From an uncultured Slackia sp. (GTDB lineage Bacteria; Actinomycetota; Coriobacteriia; Coriobacteriales; Eggerthellaceae), in the NCBI GenBank assembly GCA_934661005.1, contig CAKUIK010000055.1, positions 1 through 13,509 of the forward strand: a stretch of DNA of 13,509 nt, read 5' to 3'. The translations under genes were made by a program, and so were the position numbers. Each line of letters begins with the position of its first letter. The first letter of the stretch is position 1. Shown piece after piece: positions 5,667-12,494 of the stretch. The notes under the pieces are model-generated. The model made no database searches and was not told the origin of the DNA. It saw only the letters and a program-made list of their open reading frames with translations.

Positions 5667-6587
5667 CTCAATCGCTTCCTCGGGCACTGAAAAACCATTG
5701 CCGGGAAGCGCATGCCAGAGTTCTCGCGAAAACGGATGGCGCAGCTGGTTCGGATCGTCGAAACTTTCAACGGCGGTTTCTTCAATCACCGTTCCATCCT
5801 TGAACACGGCAATGCGATCGGCCACGCGCAATGCGAGCTCGATATCGTGCGTAATAAGCAACACGCCGCCGCCCGCATCGGCGAATGCGCGAAGGTCATC
5901 GAGAGCGCGCACCGCCAAGTCTAAATCGAGGCCAGGCGTCGGTTCATCGGCCACAATAAGACGCGGGCTTTCGACGAGGGCACTCGCCAAAAGCACACGA
6001 CGCGCCATGCCGCCCGACAACTCAAACGGATACATGTCCTCGACCTCGGCGCCGAGCCCGTAATGCTCGAACAGCGCGCGCTGCCGCTTGGCGCGGCGTT
6101 GCGCATCGGCCGCATCGCGAGATGCGCCGCGAACCTGCTTGCCCACCTTCATAAGCGGATCAAGGTTGGCCACGCTTTGCGGAACGAAGGCAATTTCGCG
6201 ACCGCGCAACTGGGAAAGCGACGCCGCATCCTGACGCACGCCGTCGAACCAAATCGTGCCCGAAACGATGGCATTGGGCCCATAGAGGCCCAAAACGCTA
6301 TCGGCCAAAAGGCTCTTACCCGAGCCACTCGCACCAACAATCGCCATGATTTCGCCCGCATGCACCGAAATAGAAAGGTCCGAGATTGCGCTCACGTCCT
6401 TCTTTCGGGCATGGAAAAACCGCGTCTCATCGGGGTCGTACATAGAAAACGACACGCACAGATCCTCAACCTGGAGCAGATGGTGCCCGTGCTCATGGTG
6501 CGATGAGGTCGCATGCGAATGATGGTGATGCATAGAGGCATCGCCGTGCTCGTGCGCCTCATGGGCGGCCAAGTATTCGCTTTCCAT
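5664..6587 (-). CDS. ABC ATPase with His-rich N-terminus (NikD-like, probable nickel importer)
   Basis: Cytoplasmic ATP-hydrolysing subunit of the importer. The 307-aa protein has an N-terminal appendage with 13 His in residues 9-36 (including HHHH at 20-23 and HHEHGHH at 30-36). A DppD/NikD-type ABC domain begins at LLQVEDLCVSF (37-47). Motifs: Walker A GASGSGKS (85-92), Q-loop Gln137 in FVPQS, signature LSGGM (190-194), Walker B LIVADEP (210-216), D-loop GLDLD (219-223), switch His247. It ends with the family tail HPFSRELWHALPGNGF (284-299). AGGAGG five bases ahead of the ATG at 6587 fixes the start, so the His-rich part is translated. Such His clusters are typical of proteins that handle Ni, Co or Zn, which supports a metal substrate. 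It lies 183 nt after the fused permease, with a structured repeat element between. The other ATPase follows downstream. Confidence 0.92.
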   Translation of the reverse strand: MESEYLAAHEAHEHGDASMHHHHSHATSSHHEHGHHLLQVEDLCVSFSMYDPDETRFFHARKKDVSAISDLSISVHAGEIMAIVGASGSGKSLLADSVLGLYGPNAIVSGTIWFDGVRQDAASLSQLRGREIAFVPQSVANLDPLMKVGKQVRGASRDAADAQRRAKRQRALFEHYGLGAEVEDMYPFELSGGMARRVLLASALVESPRLIVADEPTPGLDLDLAVRALDDLRAFADAGGGVLLITHDIELALRVADRIAVFKDGTVIEETAVESFDDPNQLRHPFSRELWHALPGNGFSVPEEAIE

Positions 6588-6641
6588 ATTCGCCTCCTGA
6601 ATCCATTCGCGCTATTCGTTGAAACAATTTCGCCACGCTCA

Positions 6642-6760
6642 AGCCCACCAGGGAGATGGGCTTTTCATGCTCAAACAGTCCTGGGCTCGCACGAAAGCCG
6701 CATTACGTGGCTTTCGGCTCGTGCGGAACTGCGCGGAAAGGCCCATCTCCCCAATGGGCT
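6642..6760. repeat. 119-bp structured element with 24-bp imperfect terminal inverted repeats
   Basis: AGCCCACCAGGGAGATGGGC plus TTTT (6642-6665) and AAAG plus GCCCATCTCCCCAATGGGCT (6737-6760) are inverted copies, 20 of 24 bases matching. Each end is also a local hairpin (AGCCCA...TGGGCT). The centre holds a second inverted repeat, CGCACGAAAGCC (6688-6699) against GGCTTTCG (6709-6716) and CGTGCG (6720-6725), a 12-bp stem with a 5-nt bulge and 9-nt loop. It fills the gap between the permease stop and the next ATPase ribosome-binding site, so it is transcribed in the operon mRNA. It could be a MITE/BIME-like insertion, or an mRNA stability or attenuation element, since each arm can pair locally or with the other. 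No U-tract follows on the minus strand. Confidence 0.6.
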
Positions 6761-6770
6761 AATCCCGCCC

Positions 6771-8810
6771 CTATTCCTGGCTCGTATGCGGGTCGACAAG
6801 CTTGCGCAGGCTTTCCCCGGCAGCATCGAACAGCATAACCACTGCGACAAGCGCAACGCCGGGAAATACCGCCAGCCACCACATGCCCGTGGTGAGATAC
6901 CCCATACTTTCGCTCAAAATAACGCCGATCGCTGGCATTTCGGGCGGAAGGCCAAAGCCGAGGAACGTGATCGAAGCCTCGTGCAAAATCGCATGGGGGA
7001 ACATGAGCACCAGGCCCACAACGAATTGCGGCAGCACGAAGGGAATCATATGGTGAATGGCGATATACGCGGAGCTCTTCCCCATGCGGCGCGCCGCCAT
7101 CACGAAATCAGACTGCTTGCATTGCAGAATCTCGGCGCGAACCACACGCGCCAAGTTCGGCCAATGAGTAATGGCCACGCCCACGGCAACGCCCCAGAAG
7201 CCCTTGCCGAGCGCATAGGAAATGAGCACGAGCAAAACGATATGAGGCACACCCATCATGAGGTCGATAAGCCAACTGACCACGGCATCGACCCGAGGGC
7301 CGCCAAGCGCCGCCGCCGCACCAAGAATCACAGCGATAACCGACGACACGCACGCAGCAACCAAGCCCAGCGCAACGCTCGTCGAAAGGCCCGAAAGCGT
7401 GCGCGCAAGCATGTCGCGCCCCATCCAGTCGGTTCCGAACGGATGCGCGAAACACGGAGCGAGCGCCTTCAGCGAAAAATCGGTCGCAGTCGCCGCATCG
7501 GAAAGCGCCATACCGGCAATAACCACGAATACGAGCAGAATCGCGGCCACAACGAATTTGGCGAGCGTCGCGATGCGATTGGCGCCCTGGTGACGAGGCG
7601 CATGTAGCAACGTTGCCGATTGCAGCGACTCTCGAACCAATCTCGACGCCTGCGCCACCGAACGATGCACGCTCGGCATAGCGCCCGCACTTGGCAGCTG
7701 TTCCATGCCGCCGCCGACCATTGCGAGCATCGGCGCCGCTTCCGCCTTAGCCCGAACGCTCTCTTGGGCCTCGCCCGCGATGCGAGGCTTACCCGCGCGT
7801 TCGCGCATTTGCCCACGCCGAATGCGCGGGTCGACAACGCCATAGAGAATATTCGCAGCCAGGTTGCCGCCGAACACGAGCACAGCCGACACCACAGCGA
7901 TGCCCGCCAAAAGCGGCGCATCGCCGCCAAGACCGGCCGTAATTGCCGCCTGGCCCAGCCCGGGATACGAAAAAACCTGTTCGACGAGAACCGAACCGCC
8001 GAAGATTTCAGAGATAGACGCGAATTGCAGCGTCATAGCGGGAAGCAGCAGGTTGCGCATGCCGTGGCGACGCACAACCTGCCACGTAGACAGCCCGCGG
8101 GCGCGGGCGAATTTCACGTAATCGGATTCAAGGATATCAACGAGCTTCTCGCGCGTATGCAGCGCGATATTCGCCACGCCGACAAACGAAAGCACGATCG
8201 CAGGCAACACGATATGGCGGGCGGTATCGAGCAGTGTCACATCGGCGGCCGATTTGCCGAGCGGCACCGAGAAGCCAAGCGGGAACCAGCCCAACCACAC
8301 CGAAAACACCATAAGGGCTACAAGGCCCAGCCAGAACGTCGGCGTCGCGGCAAGCACGAAGCAATAGCCCTTCACCAATCGGTCGGGCCATCGATCGCGA
8401 TTGGCGCCCGCAACCACGCCGAGCAACAAGCCGAGCACGCCGCTCGCAAGCCAGGCGATGCCCAGCAGCGCCAGCGAATTTGCCGCGCGGTTTCCCAAAA
8501 CTTCCATGACGGGAGCATTGAAGCGCAGCGAAGTGCCCCAGTCTCCCTGCAAGACGGAAGCGAGCCAGTTCGCATAGCGCTCGAGCATCGGCGTTCCCAC
8601 GCCCCAATACTCGGCGAGCTGCGCGCGCTTGACCTCGCTCATCGTCATATAGGCCGCCTGACCTACGTTCATTTGAACAGGATCGATGGGCGAAGCCGAC
8701 ACAAGCGCGAACACAACGAAGCTCACCGCGAACAAAAGCGCGACAAAACGAACGATCTGTCCTAGTGCATAACGAACCACGAAACTACGACCAGCTCCAC
8801 GTATCGACAT
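6771..8810 (-). CDS. Fused DppB-DppC type ABC permease (NikB-NikC-like), single polypeptide
   Basis: Membrane channel of the importer. The 679-aa protein joins two permeases that are normally separate. Half 1 (about 1-331) is a complete DppB/NikB type: N-terminal membrane helix (20-40), LQGDWGTSLRF (87-97), coupling-helix region YVKFARARGLSTWQVVRRHG (231-250), SVLVEQVFSYPGLG (273-286), and the usual family end VDPRIR (326-331). A hydrophilic linker (about 332-410, rich in Ala, Arg, Gln, Glu) follows. Half 2 (about 411-679) is DppC/NikC type: a membrane helix (418-436), HPFGTDWMGRDMLART (456-471), coupling region SDFVMAARRMGKSS (567-580), and HEASITFLGFGL (610-621). Both halves keep the motifs that contact the ATPases, so the fusion looks functional. 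The ATG at 8810 overlaps the end of the binding-protein gene by 26 nt, with TGGAG upstream at long spacing; an in-frame GTG at 8780 lacks a better site. No internal start or break is evident. Confidence 0.93.
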   Translation of the reverse strand: MSIRGAGRSFVVRYALGQIVRFVALLFAVSFVVFALVSASPIDPVQMNVGQAAYMTMSEVKRAQLAEYWGVGTPMLERYANWLASVLQGDWGTSLRFNAPVMEVLGNRAANSLALLGIAWLASGVLGLLLGVVAGANRDRWPDRLVKGYCFVLAATPTFWLGLVALMVFSVWLGWFPLGFSVPLGKSAADVTLLDTARHIVLPAIVLSFVGVANIALHTREKLVDILESDYVKFARARGLSTWQVVRRHGMRNLLLPAMTLQFASISEIFGGSVLVEQVFSYPGLGQAAITAGLGGDAPLLAGIAVVSAVLVFGGNLAANILYGVVDPRIRRGQMRERAGKPRIAGEAQESVRAKAEAAPMLAMVGGGMEQLPSAGAMPSVHRSVAQASRLVRESLQSATLLHAPRHQGANRIATLAKFVVAAILLVFVVIAGMALSDAATATDFSLKALAPCFAHPFGTDWMGRDMLARTLSGLSTSVALGLVAACVSSVIAVILGAAAALGGPRVDAVVSWLIDLMMGVPHIVLLVLISYALGKGFWGVAVGVAITHWPNLARVVRAEILQCKQSDFVMAARRMGKSSAYIAIHHMIPFVLPQFVVGLVLMFPHAILHEASITFLGFGLPPEMPAIGVILSESMGYLTTGMWWLAVFPGVALVAVVMLFDAAGESLRKLVDPHTSQE

Positions 8811-10446
8811 TATTTACCAAGCTCCAGCCATGACCATGCGGATGGGGCTTCTGCCTAGCGACGTTCAGGTTAACACGCTTGAAGTACAAATGGTCCACGT
8901 TCGCGAGCCAAACCCACGTAGCGGCACCCTGCGGCGCGACGCCCTGCTGGGTCGCTTCATCCCACTGGGCCTTCTGGAAAAGCTCGTAAGAATCTTCCAC
9001 ATGCGGCACCGCGAGTGCTTCGTCGAGATACGAGTCGACGTTCTCGTTTTCGTAGCATGCGTAGTTGCCCCAGCCAGTGGAATAGTTGAGCTCATACGTC
9101 TCGACGGGAGCGTTAGAGCCCCAGCCCCACAAAATAAGGTCGCTGTACTGATGCGGATAGATATCGTCCCAGCTCGCGCCCTTGATCGAGACCTCGATGC
9201 CGAGCTCTTTCATCTGGTTCGCGAATTCCGCTGAAAGCGCCTGGCGCACAGAATCGTTGCTGGCGTAATACAGGTCAAGTGCGGCGCGCACGCCATCTTT
9301 CTCGCGAATGCCGTCGGCGCCAGCCGTCCAACCAGCCTCATCGAGGAGCTGCTTGGCATACGCCACGTCGGTCTCGACCTTCATGTCAGGAGAGCCCCAC
9401 GGTGCCTTGTCGCACACGCTGTAAGCGGGCGTTCCGTAGCCATTGATAACGTTTTTAATCATGGCCTCGCGATCTACGCCATAGTTGATGGCGCGGCGCA
9501 CCGCGATATCGCTTGTCACGGCATTGCCGACGGGATACGCAACGCCACCGTCGCCCTCCTTCGTACCGCCCGGCTGCGGCGTAGGAAGCGAGATGCCGCG
9601 AGAGTCAACCGTCTCACAGGCAAGCAGCTCGTAATCGGCGATTTCCTGGTCGGAATACACGGCAACGGTAAACGCGATGTCCACCTGTCCCGCGCGCGCC
9701 GCGGCAAGAGCAGCGTCTTCTTCCATGAAAGCGACCACAACGCGCTTCATCTTCGGCTCCTCGCCGTAGTAATCGGGATTCGCCTTCAAAATCACCTGCT
9801 GTCCCTTATCCCACTGCTCAAGCATGTAGCGGCCCGAGCCAATGGGGTTGGCGCCGTAATCGTCGCCATATGCTTTCTCGGGAACAATACCCAGCACGGC
9901 AAGCGTGTACAGAAGCATGTTGTAGGGCTTGGTCAAATACAGCTCAACGTGCGTAGCATCAGTCGCCACAGCCTCGCGCACCATGGAGAGGTCAGCCTCG
10001 GAAGCCTCGCCTTCAATGACTCCGTTAATGGTAAAAGCGACGTCAGACGCAGTAAGCGGGTCGCCATTGGTGAACTTCACATCGTCGCGAATGGCGAACG
10101 TCCAGGTCAAACCGTCGTCAGAGCAGGAATAGTCAGTTGCGAGGTCGTTTTGGAACTCGAGATTCTCGTCGGTCGTGATGAGCGTCGACTGAATAAGGGG
10201 CTCATGCACATGCTCGCCGCAGCCCCACGAGCGCAGCGGGTCGAAGCCAGCGGCGGGCTCGCTGCCGGTGTTCATGGCGACAATGACCTGGTCTGCGGTA
10301 GCGCCAGCCTCGTCGCCGCCCGTCGAAGACCCGCCCGCGCATGCCGAAAGCACGCCGCCAAACGATGCGACACCAGCGCCGCACGCGGCCAGCTTCAGGA
10401 AATCGCGCCTCTTGCACATTGCAATGCCCTGCTCGTGTATCGTCAT
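8785..10446 (-). CDS. Family 5 solute-binding lipoprotein, Tat-type signal (NikA-like)
   Basis: Extracytoplasmic receptor of the importer, 553 aa, within the range of SBP family 5 (peptide/nickel). The N-terminus has a twin-arginine motif KRRDFLKLA (12-20), a hydrophobic stretch and the lipobox LSAC with Cys36, so it is probably exported by Tat and lipid-anchored. Family features: HVHEPLIQSTL (79-89) near the start of the mature protein, the LTWTFAIRDDVKFTNGDPLT region, NPIGSGRYMLEQW, DVAFTI, and AVRRAINYGVDREAM. The C-terminus carries KPHPHGHGW (533-541), His-rich and near Trp residues. His-bearing motifs suit a metal or metallophore ligand, but peptide cannot be excluded on protein sequence alone. 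The ATG at 10446 follows AAGGGAAGGGAAC; a later ATG at 10419 would still retain the signal. It is the first gene of the operon, downstream of the promoter flanked by NikR-like boxes. Confidence 0.9.
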   Translation of the reverse strand: MTIHEQGIAMCKRRDFLKLAACGAGVASFGGVLSACAGGSSTGGDEAGATADQVIVAMNTGSEPAAGFDPLRSWGCGEHVHEPLIQSTLITTDENLEFQNDLATDYSCSDDGLTWTFAIRDDVKFTNGDPLTASDVAFTINGVIEGEASEADLSMVREAVATDATHVELYLTKPYNMLLYTLAVLGIVPEKAYGDDYGANPIGSGRYMLEQWDKGQQVILKANPDYYGEEPKMKRVVVAFMEEDAALAAARAGQVDIAFTVAVYSDQEIADYELLACETVDSRGISLPTPQPGGTKEGDGGVAYPVGNAVTSDIAVRRAINYGVDREAMIKNVINGYGTPAYSVCDKAPWGSPDMKVETDVAYAKQLLDEAGWTAGADGIREKDGVRAALDLYYASNDSVRQALSAEFANQMKELGIEVSIKGASWDDIYPHQYSDLILWGWGSNAPVETYELNYSTGWGNYACYENENVDSYLDEALAVPHVEDSYELFQKAQWDEATQQGVAPQGAATWVWLANVDHLYFKRVNLNVARQKPHPHGHGWSLVNNVDTWSWS

Positions 10447-10466
10447 TTCCGTTCCCTTCCCTTTCA

Positions 10467-10493
10467 GTGTTACGGAATTTGATTTCGTAGCAC
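10467..10493 (-). promoter_or_regulatory. Putative NikR box 2 (downstream, at transcription start)
   Basis: GTGTTAC-N13-GTAGCAC, an inverted repeat with six of seven positions paired. It matches the form GTGTTAC-N13-GTAACAC that I recall for NikR sites in some anaerobic Proteobacteria. It covers the predicted transcription start (about 10489) of the importer operon, so bound repressor would block initiation. Its centre is 43 bp from that of the second copy, about four helical turns. Confidence 0.6.
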
Positions 10494-10495
10494 AC

Positions 10496-10524
10496 ATAGT
10501 ACGGTGGAAATGTTACGAATACAA
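10496..10524 (-). promoter_or_regulatory. Promoter of the ABC importer operon
   Basis: On the minus strand TTGTAT (10519-10524), a 17-base spacer and TACTAT (10496-10501) form a good vegetative promoter, giving a leader of roughly 43 nt before the ATG at 10446. The -35 lies inside the upstream palindrome and the start site inside the downstream one, a layout typical of a repressed promoter. Confidence 0.7.
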
Positions 10525-10536
10525 GATGCGTAACAC
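10510..10536 (-). promoter_or_regulatory. Putative NikR box 1 (upstream, over the -35)
   Basis: Read on the minus strand, GTGTTAC-N13-GTAACAT: six of seven arm positions pair, with the same arm sequence and exactly the same spacer length as box 2. It spans the -35 hexamer. Two independent sites with identical geometry around one promoter make chance unlikely. Confidence 0.65.
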
Positions 10537-10688
10537 ATTTTCTCGGCGAACGTCTCTTTTCTCTGGAGGCCGCAGACGCAGCCTCGCAATGAAACGATCC
10601 CCTTGGGATGCAGAAGGAGCAACCCCGGTAAACCACCCATGCGCGAGCCCGAAAAAGATGCCGAAGAAGAAAGCCCGCTGACGCAAAC

Positions 10689-10720
10689 AAAAAAACAGCT
10701 CCAGCACAATGCTGGAGCTG
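10689..10720 (-). terminator. Intrinsic terminator of glmM
   Basis: On the minus strand CAGCTCCAGCA-TTG-TGCTGGAGCTG is a perfect 11-bp stem with a 3-nt loop, followed by seven U (A run at 10689-10695 on the plus strand). It lies about 100 nt after the glmM stop and ahead of the importer promoter, insulating the two units. Confidence 0.92.
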
Positions 10721-10818
10721 CGTATACATTCATATTCTTAGGCAAAAAGCGCCGTCATCCGCGCCTCGCGCATATCTCGCACCGAAACGCCCCGATAGGG
10801 CGCATTCGCGACGATGGC

Positions 10819-12189
10819 TTACGCAAGCTCGCGCTCGACCACTTCCGCGATTGCCTTCGCATGCGAATCTGCCGATTCCTGGGTCTCAGCTTCGACCATG
10901 ACGCGCACCAAAGGTTCGGTGCCGCTCGTACGAACAAGCACGCGACCCGTATCGCCCATCTCAGCTTCGGCGGCATGCACAGCATCCCAAATGGAGGCGT
11001 TGCCCTCAAGCGCATGCTTGTCCTTCACGCGCACATTGATCAGCGTCTGCGGGAACTTCGTCATAACCTTGATAGCCTCTTCGACAGGCTTGCCGCTGCG
11101 GCGAACGGCCGCAAGGAACTGACAAGCCGTCACAAGGCCGTCGCCCGTGGAGTTATGCTCAAGCATAATCATATGGCCCGACTGCTCGCCGCCAACGGCA
11201 TAGCCGCCTTCGCGCATAGCTTCGAGCACATAGCGGTCGCCCACCTTGGTTTGCAGCACATCGATGCCGTGAGCCTCCATGGCGCGAACGAATCCAAGGT
11301 TGGTCATAACGGTGGAAACCGCCGTGTTGTGGGGCAGCTCGCCACGATTCTTCAAGTCGACCGCCAGCACCGCTTCCACGATGTCGCCGTCGATTTCGGT
11401 GCCATCTTTCGCCATGAGCATCACGCGATCGGCGTCGCCATCGTGAGCAATACCCACGTCAGCGCCGCATTCAGCCATAAGTTCAGCCAAGGGGCCCAAA
11501 TGAGTCGAGCCGCAGTTGACGTTGATATCGGTGCCATCATAATCGTCGTTGATCACAGTAACTTCCGCACCCAAGCGGCGCAGGGCCTCTGCGCTCGTAA
11601 GGGACGACGCGCCATGGCCCGTATCGAGAGCGACATGAAGCCCATCAAAGGTGACGCCCTGGCTCGTTACCGTTTCAACCGCGTGGTTGATATATATCTC
11701 GCACGCATCCTCAACCTCAATGGCGACGCCCACTTCGTCACCCACGGGCATCTCGGCTTCCTCGCCCGCCTCTTTCGCGCGCGCGACCTGACCTTCAACA
11801 CCGCCATCGACGATGAATTTCTCAATTTCGTCTTCGAGCGCATCGGGGAGCTTGAAGCCGTTGGCGTCAAAGAATTTAATGCCGTTGTACTCTGGTGGAT
11901 TATGCGATGCGGAAATCACAATGCCGCCATCGGCATGCAGCTCGCGCACCAGAAGCGCCACAGCAGGCGTGGGAATAACGCCCGTAAGCAATGCATCGCC
12001 GCCTGCGCTCGTTATGCCAGCGACCACGGCTGCTTCAAGCATATCGCCGCTTTTGCGCGTATCCTTGCCCACGACAATAGTCTTGCCCATAAACGATGCC
12101 GCAGCCTGGCCGAGCCTGTAAGAAAGCTCGCACGTAAGGTCGACGTTTGCCACGCCACGCACGCCATCGGTTCCAAAAAGTCGGGCCAT
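10819..12189 (-). CDS. glmM: Phosphoglucosamine mutase GlmM
   Basis: Converts glucosamine-6-phosphate to glucosamine-1-phosphate, feeding GlmU in UDP-GlcNAc synthesis in the cytoplasm. The 456-aa protein is of normal family length. It begins with the GlmM signature ARLFGTDGVRGVAN (2-15) and carries the phosphoserine loop ISASHNPPEYNGIKFF (92-107; Ser95 is the phosphorylated residue by homology). The Mg-binding loop is HDGDADR (249-255), and the C-terminal phosphate-binding loop is RTSGTEPLVR (420-429). The ATG at 12189 is chosen over upstream in-frame starts because it sits at the family N-terminus and has GGAGAA a few bases upstream. A clear terminator lies downstream. The upstream leader has a possible extended -10 promoter and a GC hairpin. 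Identification is secure. Confidence 0.97.
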   Translation of the reverse strand: MARLFGTDGVRGVANVDLTCELSYRLGQAAASFMGKTIVVGKDTRKSGDMLEAAVVAGITSAGGDALLTGVIPTPAVALLVRELHADGGIVISASHNPPEYNGIKFFDANGFKLPDALEDEIEKFIVDGGVEGQVARAKEAGEEAEMPVGDEVGVAIEVEDACEIYINHAVETVTSQGVTFDGLHVALDTGHGASSLTSAEALRRLGAEVTVINDDYDGTDINVNCGSTHLGPLAELMAECGADVGIAHDGDADRVMLMAKDGTEIDGDIVEAVLAVDLKNRGELPHNTAVSTVMTNLGFVRAMEAHGIDVLQTKVGDRYVLEAMREGGYAVGGEQSGHMIMLEHNSTGDGLVTACQFLAAVRRSGKPVEEAIKVMTKFPQTLINVRVKDKHALEGNASIWDAVHAAEAEMGDTGRVLVRTSGTEPLVRVMVEAETQESADSHAKAIAEVVERELA

Positions 12190-12252
12190 TGCTTCTCCAA
12201 TCCTTGTGAAAGCTCTCTTGCGAAGCTCAGAACACCTGTTCCGCAAGATGGC

Positions 12253-12272
12253 AAAAGGGCGCCCGCGCGCCC
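12253..12272 (-). terminator. Short GC hairpin with U4 in the glmM leader
   Basis: Minus strand: GGGCGC-GCGG-GCGCCC followed by TTTT. The stem has six G-C pairs with a tetraloop. It ends 63 nt before the glmM ATG. It could terminate readthrough from the EamA gene, or act as an attenuator if glmM is transcribed from the -10 at 12286-12291. The U run is short, so termination may be partial. Confidence 0.45.
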
Positions 12273-12285
12273 CTCGAACTTTTGT

Positions 12286-12294
12286 ATTCTACCA
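12286..12294 (-). promoter_or_regulatory. Possible extended -10 for glmM
   Basis: Minus strand TGG-TAGAAT is an extended -10 motif. No recognisable -35 is present at 16-19 bases. The 19-bp repeat at 12299-12317 occupies that place, so an activator is conceivable. Transcription would begin just ahead of the GC hairpin. Confidence 0.35.
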
Positions 12295-12298
12295 CTCG

Positions 12299-12361
12299 CG
12301 GCCAGCGGAGCGCCGCAAGGCAGGCCGCTACACAATATCGAACGGCCAGCGGAGTGCTGCA
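12299..12361. repeat. Two direct copies of a 19-bp motif upstream of glmM
   Basis: CGGCCAGCGGAGCGCCGCA (12299-12317) and CGGCCAGCGGAGTGCTGCA (12343-12361) differ at two positions and are 44 bp apart, about four helical turns. The first copy sits next to the possible glmM -10. They could be binding sites for a regulator or a duplicated intergenic fragment. Confidence 0.5.
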
Positions 12362-12494
12362 TGCGAAAACACCGTTTTATGCCGTCCGAAAGCACGCGTC
12401 GTCACGCACACATGAACCACCAAAGGCCACGCTTTGCGACGTTCGTCATGCGTCCCACGACAAAACCGCCTTGCGATCATCACTTATGACGAGG

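Larger units (their letters stand above)
10447..10818. other. Gene-free stretch between binding-protein gene and glmM
   Basis: It holds the importer promoter with two palindromic operators (10467-10536) and the glmM terminator (10689-10720). The middle part (about 10540-10688) contains only small hairpins (GAGGC-N10-GCCTC; ATCCC-CTT-GGGAT). The part next to glmM contains a short GC hairpin, CGCCC-N5-GGGCG (10788-10802), followed on the minus strand by TTT. I see no convincing gene or riboswitch. Confidence 0.6.
12190..12494. other. Gene-free stretch between glmM and the EamA gene
   Basis: It contains the glmM ribosome-binding site, a hairpin (12253-12272), a possible -10 (12286-12294) and a 19-bp direct repeat (12299-12317, 12343-12361), described separately. 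I see no convincing terminator for the EamA gene and no gene on either strand. Confidence 0.6.

Noticed and set aside
6588..6770. NiCo (czcD) or other metal riboswitch in the structured gap
   Set aside because: The context invites it, but I could not match the sequence to a riboswitch consensus. The symmetric terminal inverted repeats fit a repeat element better. A covariance-model search (Rfam) would settle it.
7620..8765. 381-aa plus-strand open frame opposite the fused permease
   Set aside because: Arg/His/Gln-rich antisense frame of a clear membrane protein; no initiation signal.
10470..10745. 91-aa minus-strand frame between glmM and the binding-protein gene
   Set aside because: It spans the glmM terminator and the importer promoter and operators, and has Ser/Cys/Leu-rich composition without a domain.
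10785..10802. CGCCC-N5-GGGCG hairpin just after glmM as a primary terminator
   Set aside because: Only five base pairs and three U. The 11-bp stem with U7 at 10689-10720 is far stronger.
10603..12489. 628-aa plus-strand open frame opposite glmM
   Set aside because: Shadow of glmM; it also crosses the glmM terminator and the leader. No domain or start signal.
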